Origin: Candidatus Persebacteraceae bacterium Df01
GTDB taxonomy: Bacteria; Pseudomonadota; Gammaproteobacteria; Tethybacterales; Persebacteraceae
Direction of reading: 5' to 3'
NCBI GenBank assembly: GCA_030386295.1
Contig: JANQAO010000003.1
Coordinates: 236,114 to 300,113, forward strand
DNA length: 64,000 bases
The notes under the pieces were generated by a model, which had not been told where the DNA came from, searched no databases, and saw only the letters and a list, made by a program, of their open reading frames with translations. The first letter of the stretch is position 1; each line of letters starts with the position of its first letter. Shown here one piece after another: positions 34,081 through 43,166 of this stretch. Both the position numbers and the translations under genes were made by a program.

Positions 34081-35322
34081 CTAAATTAATAAGCATACTC
34101 GATAATCATTGACGTTAACACCGGTTGGACCAGTATTAATTAGTGTGTCCAACCGAGCAAAAAAATCACCTGAATTATTATCAGCCAAATAACCTTCTGC
34201 TAACAATTTCATTTCTACTGCCCTACGCTGCTCCTGCGGACCAAACATTGCCCCCGCCGCCGTTTGCTGACCATCTATACCGTCAGTATCACAGGAGAGC
34301 ACGTGGGTTGCTACATTCTCTCTCCACAACGAAAGTGCAAATTCGGTATTACGCCCACCTCTACCACCACCGATAACATTCACCGTTGCCTCACCGCCGC
34401 TGATGAGTGCTATTGGATGCGGCTCGCTTTGCACTGCAAGTAATTTTTGCTTATGTGTCATCGCTAATTCATGAGCGTCACCAGCATGTTCTCCCCAATT
34501 AATAACAGTCTGCACGCCACCGCGCCGAAGAGTTTCCGCACCTGCTGCCAGTGCTTGTTCGGCACCGGCGATAATCCGGTTTTCCACATAAATAAAATGA
34601 CCAGTGGGTGTTTCCGCCGTTCCATCAGCAAACATTGTTACCAGCGTCGGCGGGCAATCAACATTGTGAGCACTCAATACCGCAAGAGCGTCAGCACAGG
34701 TAGATATATCACCAGAAAAAGGGCCGGAAGCAATATCTGCCGGTGCATCACCGACAACGTCTGAAATAATAAGCGCCAATATCGGCGCACGACACATGGC
34801 AGCCAATCTCCCTCCCAGTGCCACCGACAAATGGCGACGAACAATATTAATATCACGCACGTCGGCGCCAGCCTGCAGTAATTGGTAAATAACGTGCCTA
34901 CTGTCTTTCAAGGATAAACCGTCCAACGGCGCCCCTAATAAGCTAGAACCACCACCACTGACAAGCGCCAACACAAAATCGTCCGCGCTCGCTTGCGTTA
35001 TTTCATGAATGAGGCGTTGTGTTGATTGAGCGCTGGCGTTATCAGGTAATGGATGAGCGCCTCTGAGAATATCAATGCGCGCAAATTGCGGCGCTGGTGT
35101 GCCATGCGGAATAATTATCGCTCCGCTAAGAGAAACGGATGGTGAATAATGCGCCTCAACTGCTTGTGCCATACCGGCAGCGGCTTTGCCAGCACCAACA
35201 ATAATTAATTTTCCTGTCGGCGGTGGCGGCAAGTGGGAGGGAATAATTATCGCCGGATTAGCTGATGAAACGGCGGCATCAAACGACCGACGCAATAACT
35301 GTAACCAATAGTCAGCAGACAC
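34081..35322 (-). CDS. gckA: Glycerate 2-kinase (DUF4147/MOFRL type)
   Basis: A 413-residue glycerate kinase of the GckA/TtuD family, giving 2-phosphoglycerate from glycerate. The N-terminal half contains KLIIVGAGKAAAGMAQAVE and LALVSGGGSSLLGAPLDGL. The C-terminal MOFRL domain has LISGGEATVNVIGGGRGGRN and SCDTDGIDGQQTAAGAM, ending with TGPTGVNVNDYRVCLL. It starts with GTG placed immediately after the protease TGA stop (TGAGTG), so it is translated together with the DegS-like gene. The pairing with a protease is unusual and no other glycerate gene is adjacent. hydroxypyruvate or tartronate metabolism elsewhere would supply its substrate. Confidence 0.9.
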   Translation of the reverse strand: MSADYWLQLLRRSFDAAVSSANPAIIIPSHLPPPPTGKLIIVGAGKAAAGMAQAVEAHYSPSVSLSGAIIIPHGTPAPQFARIDILRGAHPLPDNASAQSTQRLIHEITQASADDFVLALVSGGGSSLLGAPLDGLSLKDSRHVIYQLLQAGADVRDINIVRRHLSVALGGRLAAMCRAPILALIISDVVGDAPADIASGPFSGDISTCADALAVLSAHNVDCPPTLVTMFADGTAETPTGHFIYVENRIIAGAEQALAAGAETLRRGGVQTVINWGEHAGDAHELAMTHKQKLLAVQSEPHPIALISGGEATVNVIGGGRGGRNTEFALSLWRENVATHVLSCDTDGIDGQQTAAGAMFGPQEQRRAVEMKLLAEGYLADNNSGDFFARLDTLINTGPTGVNVNDYRVCLLI

Positions 35323-36324
35323 TCAGTATGGCGCAGGCAAGCGTAAAAAACGCTCTTCACCAGCACGCAATACCATAATATTGCGTAGCGACAACGGCAA
35401 GACGCCTGTGTCAGACACCGCCTGCGGCACGTCGCCATTAACTTCTAGTACGATATCACCGGGTAACAATCCTAATTTTTCCGCTGGCGTACCGCTCCAC
35501 ACCCGCGACACTAACATAACCGGCTGGCTAGCTGGAGTGAAATCCAAAATATCCTCTTGTAACCGCTCTGACAACGGGCGCAATTCTGCGCCCAAGGGAT
35601 TGTCTGCCGGTGTTTTTGATTGTGGCAGAAAATCTTGTAATGAACGTCGCACTACATTTGCCCGCACGGCAAAACCAATGCCTTGCGGCGTGGCTTCGGG
35701 ATGACGAGCAAAGAGAGCACTACTGATACCGATTAGCTCCCCGCTGGCATTGATTAGAGCACCACCAGAACTACCAGGGTTGATGGCGGCGTCAGTTTGA
35801 ATAAAGTCTTCCTGATTAATAAGTCCTAACTGGCTTCTTCCGACAGCGCTAATGATACCCATGGATACCGAACGGTTGAGCCCAAAAGGATTGCCAATGG
35901 CAAACACTACGTCGCCTTGCTGCAAATTGGAATCATCAGCGAATTCAATGACTGGTAATTGTTTGGCGCCCGGAGCGCGCAACAAAGCAATATCAATTTC
36001 AGGAGCTAAACCCACTACTTCTGCCATTCGTTTATCACCATTGACGTCCACTTCCACCACAGCCATGTTAGCAATGAGATGGTAATTAGTAAGTACATGC
36101 TCTGCTCCAACAATAACGCCAGCACCGACACTGGTACCGCTTGAGGGCAAATCGGCATGGTGACGACCGTAAATACCTACCACTGAAGGTAACGCTCGCG
36201 ATAATTTGTCGGCATATGAAGCTACGGGAACGCGCCAAAAAGTTTGCCACACCAGCGTAGCAGCGGTCAACACTGCCACCGTTTGAGCAAATAGTAACCA
36301 TAGAGATTTAGCGTTTCGCTCCAT
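35323..36324 (-). CDS. DegS-like periplasmic serine protease
   Basis: A 333-residue trypsin-like S1C protease with one N-terminal membrane anchor (about 8-28) and a single C-terminal PDZ domain, the DegS layout. The triad is visible: H82 in VLTNYHLIA, D111 in PEIDIALL, and S186 in NPGSSGGAL (more often NPGNSGGAL). QTDAAINPG and the PDZ block VSRVWSGTPAEKLGLLPGDI are typical. By family it would start a sigma-E type envelope stress cascade by cutting an anti-sigma factor, but the PDZ ligand and target cannot be inferred. gckA is directly coupled downstream; dctP diverges. Confidence 0.88.
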   Translation of the reverse strand: MERNAKSLWLLFAQTVAVLTAATLVWQTFWRVPVASYADKLSRALPSVVGIYGRHHADLPSSGTSVGAGVIVGAEHVLTNYHLIANMAVVEVDVNGDKRMAEVVGLAPEIDIALLRAPGAKQLPVIEFADDSNLQQGDVVFAIGNPFGLNRSVSMGIISAVGRSQLGLINQEDFIQTDAAINPGSSGGALINASGELIGISSALFARHPEATPQGIGFAVRANVVRRSLQDFLPQSKTPADNPLGAELRPLSERLQEDILDFTPASQPVMLVSRVWSGTPAEKLGLLPGDIVLEVNGDVPQAVSDTGVLPLSLRNIMVLRAGEERFLRLPAPY

Positions 36325-36362
36325 TATTCATCGCTATTGTACGCGTCAAAAAGCTTTACATG

Positions 36363-36368
36363 TATAAT
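36363..36368 (+). promoter_or_regulatory. Putative -10 element of the TRAP operon
   Basis: TATAAT about 70 nt before the dctP ATG; TTGTAC at 36337-36342 is 20 nt upstream, too far for a good -35. The leader contains AGAGGAG as ribosome site. It lies in the short gap shared with the divergent protease gene. Confidence 0.35.
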
Positions 36369-36438
36369 AAATTGCAACTTAAAAAGCGGAAAAATATCGC
36401 CTAATTTTGTTTATTCAATTTCTTACAGAGGAGAATCC

Positions 36439-37545
36439 ATGCAACGCAGAAAATTTATTACCGCCGGTTTAGTAACGGGAAGTGCCGCATTGGCAGCAGC
36501 ATGCGGCAAGAAAGAAGAAGAAAAAGAACAATCTCCTGCGCCGGCAGTACGCAAAAAATATTCATGGCGAATGGCGACAACATGGCCTAAAGATTTCCCA
36601 GGGTTAGGCATTGGTGCTAATAAATTAGCAAAATATATTACTGATATGTCAGATGGCGAGTTGGAAGTCACCGTATATGGTGCCGGCGAAATTGTGCCGG
36701 CTTTTGAGTCTTTTGATGCCGTCTCAAAAGGCACCGTCGAAATGGGACACGGAGCGGCATATTATTGGAAAGGCAAATCACCAGCAACGCAATTTTTTGC
36801 CGCTGTACCTTTTGGTCTCACCGCTCAAGAAATGAATGCTTGGATTTACTATGGTGGTGGCCAAGAATTGTGGGATGAGCTTTATGCTTCCTTTAATTTG
36901 AAACCTTTTTTGGCCGGTAATACCGGTGTACAAATGGGGGGCTGGTTCAACCGCGAAATTAATTCCTTGGATGATATGAAAGGTCTCAAAATGCGGATGC
37001 CTGGCCTCGGCGGAGAAGTCATTGGCGCTCTCGGTGCCACCCCGAAGGCATTGCCCGGAGGAGAGATATTTACCTCTCTACAATCAGGAGCAATTGATGC
37101 CACCGAATGGGTGGGACCGTACAATGATATGGCATTTGGTTTGTACAAAGCAGCCAAATATTATTATTACCCAGGTTGGCATGAGCCCGGCACAGCACTA
37201 GAAACTTTTGTTAACAAGCAAGCTTATGATGCACTACCGAAACACTTACAGCATGTGGTTGCAACAGCGGCGCAAGCAGCCAACATGGACATGCTAAGTG
37301 AATTCGTTGCCCGAAACGGATCTGCTTTAGATACCTTGATTTCAGAACATGGCGTGATACTCAAGCGATTTCCCGATGAAGTAATGAAAGCGCTCAAAAC
37401 AACGAGCGAAGAAGTCGTGAACAGTGTTGCGGAGAAAGATACCGCAAGTCAGAAAGTCTATTCTGCTTTTACCGACTTTCGTAAAAAAGTAGCGGGCTGG
37501 ACGGATTTGTCCGAAACGCCATATTCTCAAGCACGCAATTTGTAA
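36439..37545 (+). CDS. TRAP transporter substrate-binding protein (DctP/TakP type)
   Basis: A periplasmic solute receptor of 368 residues. The ATG at 36439 has a strong AGAGGAG, so an earlier in-frame ATG at 36337 is rejected. The N-terminus MQRRKFITAGLVTGSAALAA looks like a twin-arginine signal, with a Cys at 22 that could be lipidated. Mature blocks YSWRMATTWPKDFPGLG, GAGEIVPAFESFDAVSKG, YYWKGKSPATQFFAAVPFGL, IDATEWVGPYND and YYYPGWHEPG resemble TakP, which binds pyruvate and other 2-oxo acids with sodium. The ligand is inferred. dctQ and dctM follow. Confidence 0.9.
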   Translation: MQRRKFITAGLVTGSAALAAACGKKEEEKEQSPAPAVRKKYSWRMATTWPKDFPGLGIGANKLAKYITDMSDGELEVTVYGAGEIVPAFESFDAVSKGTVEMGHGAAYYWKGKSPATQFFAAVPFGLTAQEMNAWIYYGGGQELWDELYASFNLKPFLAGNTGVQMGGWFNREINSLDDMKGLKMRMPGLGGEVIGALGATPKALPGGEIFTSLQSGAIDATEWVGPYNDMAFGLYKAAKYYYYPGWHEPGTALETFVNKQAYDALPKHLQHVVATAAQAANMDMLSEFVARNGSALDTLISEHGVILKRFPDEVMKALKTTSEEVVNSVAEKDTASQKVYSAFTDFRKKVAGWTDLSETPYSQARNL

Positions 37546-37559
37546 AAAAATGCTATTTA

Positions 37560-37588
37560 CCACACGGCACTTATTTAATGCCGTGTGG
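37560..37588 (+). other. Intercistronic hairpin between dctP and dctQ
   Basis: CCACACGGCA (37560-37569) pairs perfectly with TGCCGTGTGG (37579-37588) around a 9-nt loop. Only TTA follows instead of a long T run, so it is a weak or partial terminator, or a 3' stabiliser of the dctP mRNA. It would favour more binding protein than permease. Confidence 0.75.
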
Positions 37589-37611
37589 TTATTGACAGTT
37601 ATACTTGTTTC

Positions 37612-38139
37612 ATGCGTATCTTATTAAATCGCTTTGCTGGTGCTGCAGATGCTTTTAATGAATACCTTGGTCGCGCATTATCATATTTTTTGCCTGTTAT
37701 GGTGACGATAACATTAGTCATTATTATTTGCGCCACCGTGTTTCGTATTGGCTGGGTATGGCTACAAGAAACAGTTACCTATATGCATGCTATATTGTTC
37801 ACTCTTGCTGCTGCTTATACGTTACGGCATGATGAACATGTGCGCATGGATGTTTTTTATATTGGGTTATCAAAAAAAAATAAGGCGTGGGTTAATTTAT
37901 GTGGGGTATTATTTATGTTGACACCCACTTGTATTGTCACTATCTTCTATGCAGTACCCTATGTGCGTGATTCGTGGTCGGTGTTTGAGCATTCAATGGA
38001 AGGAGATGGATTACCTGCAGTATTTTTACTCAAAACTTGCATTCCGATAATGGCCGCCCTACTGTTGCTACAAGGAGCTGCTATAGCAGCCAAAGCGTTA
38101 TTGATTATTTTTCCGCCCACAATAGCAAATACGGATTAA
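37612..38139 (+). CDS. TRAP transporter small permease (DctQ)
   Basis: A 175-residue membrane protein with four predicted helices, the DctQ pattern. The second helix ends in RIGWVWLQETVTYMHAILFT, and AYTLRHDEHVRMDVFYIGLS contains the family's conserved RxDEHVRxDxF loop. The long ORF begins earlier, but the ATG at 37612 lies past the intercistronic hairpin and fits the family's length. It pairs with the DctM subunit encoded 6 nt downstream. TRAP systems are driven by sodium or proton gradients rather than ATP. Confidence 0.88.
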   Translation: MRILLNRFAGAADAFNEYLGRALSYFLPVMVTITLVIIICATVFRIGWVWLQETVTYMHAILFTLAAAYTLRHDEHVRMDVFYIGLSKKNKAWVNLCGVLFMLTPTCIVTIFYAVPYVRDSWSVFEHSMEGDGLPAVFLLKTCIPIMAALLLLQGAAIAAKALLIIFPPTIANTD

Positions 38140-38145
38140 AAACAC

Positions 38146-39513
38146 ATGGAACTGTATATTGCACTGCTATTAGCGGTGGTAGGTGTGTGCCTGTTCAGCG
38201 GTTTTCCGGTCGCTTTTGCATTGGCCGGTGGTGCACTTATGGTTGCCGGCATAGGTCATTTGTTGGGCGATTTTGACACTTCTTATTTAGGAGCAACCCC
38301 ATCCCGACTGTACGGCATCATGACCAATGAAACGCTGATTGCCGTACCGTTATTTGTATTTATGGGATTGCTGCTAGAGCGCGGAAAAATTTCAGAGGGA
38401 CTACTAATAGCTATGGGACGGCTATTTGGCAAAATGCGTGGTGGGTTAGCAATCTCGGTCTGCCTAGTAGGCGCTATTTTGGCAGCTTCTACCGGCATTG
38501 TTGGAGCGACGGTGGTAACTATGGGGTTGATTTCTTTGCCGGTAATGTTACGTCATCATTATCATCCGGCACTGGCTTGTGGAGTTATCACCGCCTCCGG
38601 CACCTTAGGACAGATTATTCCGCCATCTATCGTGCTGGTAATTTTAGGTGACGTCATCAGTAATGCCAATCAAAAAGCACAACTGTCTATGGGTAATTTT
38701 TCTCCAGATACTGTGTCTGTTGGAGACTTGTTTTTTGGTGCTCTACTACCTGGACTGTTTTTGGTTGTTATTTATATTGCCTATATTATCGCCATATCAC
38801 TGATAAAACCAGACTGGACTCCGGCAGTGCAAAAAGAAGATCCAGCAACAACTACTACTAGCGTGTGGCAAGCACTGGTATCACCAATATTACTGATTTT
38901 TGCCGTACTCGGTTCCATCCTCGCCGGCATTGCCACGCCAACTGAGGCGGCAGCGGTCGGTGCTGGCGGTGCTATGTTACTAGCTTTTTTCAAAAAAAGC
39001 ATGACGCCCGAGTTATGGCGCGACGCGATGACACAGACAACACGCATTACTTGCATGGTATTTGTCATTCTTATTGGTGCCAGCATTTTTTCTTTGGTAT
39101 TTCGCGGTTTTGGCGGCGACGACGTCGTTACTGAAGCACTAAAATCATTGCCCGGCGGTGTGATAACGGCTTTTTTCACGGTTATGTTGTTGATGTTTGT
39201 TTTAGGTTTTTTTCTGGATTTTTTAGAAATTATTTTTGTGGTCGTGCCGATTGTCGCGCCAGTACTGATTCAATTGGGCATGGATCCAATCTGGCTAGGA
39301 GTGATGATTGCAGTCAATTTGCAAACATCATTTCTTACCCCACCATTTGGCTTTGCTCTGTTTTATTTACGCGGCGTAGTACCCGAAAGTGTTTCCACGG
39401 GAACAATTTATCGCGGCGCAATACCTTTTGTTGCACTACAAATTTTAGTATTATTAGCACTATGGTTTTTCCCCGCCGCTGCCACTTGGCTACCACACAA
39501 AATATATGGCTAA
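38146..39513 (+). CDS. TRAP transporter large permease (DctM)
   Basis: A 455-residue, about twelve-helix membrane protein carrying out transport. LFSGFPVAFALAGGALMVAGIG opens it, followed by GAILAASTGIVGATVVTMGL (first hairpin), GTLGQIIPPSIVLVILGD with the conserved IPPS, GIATPTEAAAVGAGGAMLLA and a late NLQTSFLTPPFGFALFYLRG. These are standard DctM signatures. The stretch ANQKAQ near residue 175 suggests the longer subgroup that pairs with TakP-like receptors. It ends the operon; an imperfect hairpin follows. Confidence 0.92.
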   Translation: MELYIALLLAVVGVCLFSGFPVAFALAGGALMVAGIGHLLGDFDTSYLGATPSRLYGIMTNETLIAVPLFVFMGLLLERGKISEGLLIAMGRLFGKMRGGLAISVCLVGAILAASTGIVGATVVTMGLISLPVMLRHHYHPALACGVITASGTLGQIIPPSIVLVILGDVISNANQKAQLSMGNFSPDTVSVGDLFFGALLPGLFLVVIYIAYIIAISLIKPDWTPAVQKEDPATTTTSVWQALVSPILLIFAVLGSILAGIATPTEAAAVGAGGAMLLAFFKKSMTPELWRDAMTQTTRITCMVFVILIGASIFSLVFRGFGGDDVVTEALKSLPGGVITAFFTVMLLMFVLGFFLDFLEIIFVVVPIVAPVLIQLGMDPIWLGVMIAVNLQTSFLTPPFGFALFYLRGVVPESVSTGTIYRGAIPFVALQILVLLALWFFPAAATWLPHKIYG

Positions 39514-39536
39514 CGCAATATATTATTTTGTCGCAC

Positions 39537-39561
39537 AGTTGCTACCTCATTTGCAGCAACT
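39537..39561. other. Hairpin after dctM
   Basis: AGTTGCT (39537-39543) pairs with AGCAACT (39555-39561) over an 11-nt loop. No T run follows on the plus strand. It could help end or protect the TRAP transcript, but support is limited to the symmetry. Confidence 0.4.
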
Positions 39562-39595
39562 AATAAAATAATGAATTTTCACCTCTTTATTTTTA

Positions 39596-40420
39596 ATGAA
39601 AAAAATGTTTAGACGTTGGCGCGCCCGCACAAGGCAATTGCGTAGCAACAAATCATTTGAGTGGTTTACCATCAGCGTCATCGTTTTGTCGTCAATGAGT
39701 GTTGGCGTTAAAAGTTACGATATGGCACCACTGATAGTATCCATATTAAAAATATTGGACTGGCTGGTAACCCTGTATTTTTTAGCAGAATTGGTAGTTC
39801 GCTTTTTGGCAGCAGGCAGCTGGCGCAGCTTTTTTAGTAAAGGTTGGAATATTTTTGATTTTCTCATTGTCACCGCAAGTTTGATACCAGTGGATGAAAG
39901 TGAATACGCTTTGTTAGCGCGATTATTACGGCTATTTCGTATGATGCGTCTGATTTATTTTGTCCCTCAACTACGCTTGCTGGTTAACGCACTACTACTG
40001 GCGGTACCGCGCATGGCCTATGTGGCGCTGATGATGTTTGTTATTTTTTATATTTATGGTGCTGCTGGAAATTTATTTTTTGCCGACGTTAATGAATATT
40101 TGTGGGGCAATGTTGGGCGCTCCATGCTAACCTTATTTCGGGTTTCTACATTTGAAGACTGGACGGATGTCATGTATGAAACAATGGAAATCTATCCCCT
40201 AAGCTGGACCTACTATCTAAGTTTTATCTTTCTATCCGCTTTTGTATTTCTCAACATGATGATTGGCGTGATTATCAACGTACTGCAAGAAGAGCATGAC
40301 CGTGACATCGTAAACGCCCGGGAAAAAGAGCGTTTACAATTGCTATCGCAATTGACAGAAGTAGATAAGCGCTTACAAGGAATAGAAGCAGCATTGCACA
40401 ACAAAATACCACCACCATAA
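39596..40420 (+). CDS. Voltage-gated cation channel of the bacterial NaV (NaChBac) type
   Basis: A 274-residue single-domain, six-helix ion channel subunit that should form tetramers in the inner membrane. The voltage-sensor helix S4 (about 107-127) has regularly spaced arginines: LLARLLRLFRMMRLIYF. The pore loop between S5 and S6 holds the filter TFEDWTD (185-191) after LTLFRVS. S6 ends FLNMMIGVIINVLQEEHDRD and continues into a charged coiled coil (about 235-268), as in the NaV bacterial family. The extra acidic residues in the filter suggest calcium or mixed permeability rather than pure sodium; this is inference. It stands alone before moeA. Confidence 0.85.
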   Translation: MKKMFRRWRARTRQLRSNKSFEWFTISVIVLSSMSVGVKSYDMAPLIVSILKILDWLVTLYFLAELVVRFLAAGSWRSFFSKGWNIFDFLIVTASLIPVDESEYALLARLLRLFRMMRLIYFVPQLRLLVNALLLAVPRMAYVALMMFVIFYIYGAAGNLFFADVNEYLWGNVGRSMLTLFRVSTFEDWTDVMYETMEIYPLSWTYYLSFIFLSAFVFLNMMIGVIINVLQEEHDRDIVNAREKERLQLLSQLTEVDKRLQGIEAALHNKIPPP

Positions 40421-40451
40421 AAAACCGATGAATGCCGCATAATCCCACTTT

Positions 40452-41684
40452 ATGAATCAATGGACACCAGTAGCCGAAGCGCGACGGCTCATTCTCTCGC
40501 GCATTAAACCTATTAATGGCGAATCTTGGGTGCCGTTGCGTGATGCTCTGGGGTGCGTATTATCACGCGATATTGTTGCGCCATTTAATGTTCCCGGACA
40601 CGATAATTCCGCTATGGACGGCTTTGCCTGTCGCGCTGCTGATTTGTCTGCAGAAAAAGATACGGCGTTACGCGTCGTTGGCGATTCATTTGCCGGTCAT
40701 CCGTGTACGCAATCGGTAGACAGTGGCCAGTGTGTCAAAATTATGACTGGTGCACAAATTCCCATTGGTGCCGATATTGTAATTCCACAGGAAGAAACAC
40801 ACACTGGCGATGCCGGTGAAATCATTATTGTTTCAAGCGAGCGCAAAGTCGGCACACATGTGCGCGCCGCTGGTGAAGATTTGCGCAGAGGAGATGCCGC
40901 TTTGTCTGCCGGACAACTGTGCCATCCGGCAGAAATTGGGCTAATGGCGTCGTTAGGAATAGTGGAAGTGCCGGTCAAACGTAAATTACGCGTGGCATTT
41001 TTTTCCACAGGCGATGAATTAAAATCACTCGGCGATACGCTAATTGAAGGCGAAGTATACGATTCTAATCGCCATACATTGGCGGCGATGTTACAGCAAT
41101 TAGGTATAAAAGCGACAGACTTGGGCGTGGTAGCTGATGAAGCCGCAGCATTGGCGGAAACTTTGGATGCGGCGGCGGCGCACCACGACGTTATCATTAC
41201 CAGCGGTGGCGCCTCGGTAGGAGAAGCCGATTTTATTCGTCCGGTACTCGCCGAGCGAGGTGAAGTATTGTTTTGGAAAGTAGCCATGCGACCTGGACGA
41301 CCATTGGCGTACGGCAAAGTTGGCAATGCCGATTTTTTTGGCTTACCCGGCAACCCAGTATCGGTAATGGTATGTTTTTATCAATTTGTGCGCGCCGCTT
41401 TATGGAAACGTGCTGGGCGCATCGGTGACGGAATGTTACCAACAATACCCGCTATAACACTAGCGCCACTCAAAAAAGCGCCAGGGCGAACGGAATTCCA
41501 ACGCGGCATTATGTCACCAAAACAAGACGGTAACTGGACAGTACGCTCCACTGGCGACCAAGGTTCTGGAATTTTGTCTTCCATGACTCAAGCGAATTGC
41601 TTTATTGTATTAGAAGATTCGCGCGGCGCGGTGACTACTGGTGAAACTGTGCAAATACAGCCGTTTGAAGGCCTCGTCGGCTAA
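40452..41684 (+). CDS. moeA: Molybdopterin molybdenumtransferase
   Basis: MoeA inserts molybdate or tungstate into adenylated molybdopterin. The 410 residues show PFNVPGHDNSAMDGFACRA at the N-terminus, KIMTGAQIPIGADIVIPQE, and DALGC-type domain I sequence. Domain III has FFSTGDEL, GEVYDSNRHTLAAML, ITSGGASVGEADFI, FWKVAMRPGRPLAYG and FFGLPGNPVSVMVCF, all family signatures. The last domain follows. It belongs with moaA-fdhD and tupABC elsewhere in the window. The start ATG lacks a Shine-Dalgarno sequence; CATAAT lies 8 nt upstream. Confidence 0.95.
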   Translation: MNQWTPVAEARRLILSRIKPINGESWVPLRDALGCVLSRDIVAPFNVPGHDNSAMDGFACRAADLSAEKDTALRVVGDSFAGHPCTQSVDSGQCVKIMTGAQIPIGADIVIPQEETHTGDAGEIIIVSSERKVGTHVRAAGEDLRRGDAALSAGQLCHPAEIGLMASLGIVEVPVKRKLRVAFFSTGDELKSLGDTLIEGEVYDSNRHTLAAMLQQLGIKATDLGVVADEAAALAETLDAAAAHHDVIITSGGASVGEADFIRPVLAERGEVLFWKVAMRPGRPLAYGKVGNADFFGLPGNPVSVMVCFYQFVRAALWKRAGRIGDGMLPTIPAITLAPLKKAPGRTEFQRGIMSPKQDGNWTVRSTGDQGSGILSSMTQANCFIVLEDSRGAVTTGETVQIQPFEGLVG

Positions 41685-41704
41685 ACAGCTTGGCTACCAG
41701 CGAT

Positions 41705-42976
41705 TTATATCAAGCAAACTCGGTTGCGACCGCTGTTTTTTGCTTGATACAACGCCTTATCAGCATTGTCTAAGGTCATATTAATACCCCCTTTTTCATT
41801 GCCAATCTGAGAAACGCCGATACTGATAGTTAAATTTAACGTTAAGTCACCACTAACATAAGGGGAATTTTCTATGTTAGCGCGAATCTTTTCAGCAATC
41901 GTTACCGCGCCGCTGGCTACGGTATTTTGCAATAACACAATGAATTCCTCACCACCGAAACGAGCACAAATATCTGATTCACGCACAGTGCCCGCTATTA
42001 TTGACGACACGTGCCGCAACACCTCATCGCCCACCAAGTGACCATGGATATCATTAACTGACTTAAAGTAATCCAAATCAGTCATCAGCAAACAAATTTG
42101 TTGCTTATTTCGTTTCGCAGTTTGAAGGGATTGTTCCGCTGCCTGAAAAAAATAACGGCGGTTATACAACCCAGTAAGTGCATCCTGAAAACTCATAATT
42201 TCCAAATCACGATAATTTTCATCCATATAGTCTTTCATGGAATAAAACTGACGAGCTAAAAAACCAATTTCATCTTTGTAAAACACTCGTTTTTCAAGCT
42301 TTTCTCCTCGCCACATGGTCTCAATCGTCTGTGTCAAATAAGAAATAGGTCGCAATATTTTTTTGTGCATGGTAATAAGTATGAGCACCGTAATAGTAAT
42401 AAATACGACAAGCGCTACAATAATATAAAAATTCAACTTGTCCAGCATCATTTGTAAGGAGGTGTTTTTTGATTGATATCGATTTTCTATAGAAGTTGTC
42501 AACGCACTTAATTGTCGCGCAATGCTATCCTGAGCTTGATAATAATCACCAGTAAAGAGCTGAACAACTGCCGGCGACAGCGAAGTTGGCACCATATCAA
42601 ACACTGTTGTTTCAATTTCTACTAACTGCTTAGCTAAATTAGCGCTGTTATTTAACCACGCTTGCTCACTATCGCTGAATGAAAAACTTTCAAATAGCTG
42701 GAAAAATAACTCATCAGTGACCAAAGCGCGATAATCATCCAGATACTGCTGCTTACCAGTTACCGCATACTGTCGTGCTAGACGGGTGCGAGAGATAATT
42801 TGCTGTTGAGCTTTATTTATTTTTCCTGTGACCTGCTGATACTCACGGCAATTCTCTACCCACTGATTGTAAAAGTGATTGCTCGCGTACAAAAAGCCAC
42901 CAACGACCACCAATTGAAGCAAAACAAAGAGGCCGATAATGGAAAAGAAAACACGGATATTTATATTCCACACCAT
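41705..42976 (-). CDS. Membrane-bound diguanylate cyclase
   Basis: Makes cyclic di-GMP from GTP. Of 423 residues, two membrane helices (about 9-31 and 182-203) flank an all-helical periplasmic sensor of roughly 150 residues. A HAMP-like linker leads to a GGDEF domain with active motif GGEEF at 341-345. The product-inhibition site RxxD (RESD, 332-335) sits five residues before it, and MSFQDALTGLYNRRYF marks the domain start. It should be active and feedback-inhibited. The input signal is unknown. TAGAAT ends 6 nt before its ATG with no Shine-Dalgarno sequence, suggesting a leaderless mRNA. It converges with moeA. Confidence 0.93.
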   Translation of the reverse strand: MVWNINIRVFFSIIGLFVLLQLVVVGGFLYASNHFYNQWVENCREYQQVTGKINKAQQQIISRTRLARQYAVTGKQQYLDDYRALVTDELFFQLFESFSFSDSEQAWLNNSANLAKQLVEIETTVFDMVPTSLSPAVVQLFTGDYYQAQDSIARQLSALTTSIENRYQSKNTSLQMMLDKLNFYIIVALVVFITITVLILITMHKKILRPISYLTQTIETMWRGEKLEKRVFYKDEIGFLARQFYSMKDYMDENYRDLEIMSFQDALTGLYNRRYFFQAAEQSLQTAKRNKQQICLLMTDLDYFKSVNDIHGHLVGDEVLRHVSSIIAGTVRESDICARFGGEEFIVLLQNTVASGAVTIAEKIRANIENSPYVSGDLTLNLTISIGVSQIGNEKGGINMTLDNADKALYQAKNSGRNRVCLI

Positions 42977-42982
42977 AGAAAT

Positions 42983-42988
42983 ATTCTA
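42983..42988 (-). promoter_or_regulatory. Putative -10 element of the diguanylate cyclase gene
   Basis: TAGAAT on the minus strand, 6 nt before the ATG at 42976, with TTGGGT 16 nt farther upstream as a weak -35. No Shine-Dalgarno sequence is present. Confidence 0.35.
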
Positions 42989-43166
42989 CACCAAGGCAAC
43001 AACCACCCAATAAAATGGGGACTTTCTAAGATAGCATTAAAATTCGTTATTTATGTATGACTCATCAAAAATTGTTCGTAATGCCGCGATAATCCACATT
43101 AGCTCAATGTAATATATGGTGTTGTGGCAGAATCGCTGAGTTATTTTTTAATTTATAGAATCATTT

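Noticed and set aside
40697-41353. 218-codon open frame antisense to moeA
   Set aside because: Ser/Ala-rich low-complexity translation directly opposite conserved moeA motifs; a codon-bias shadow.
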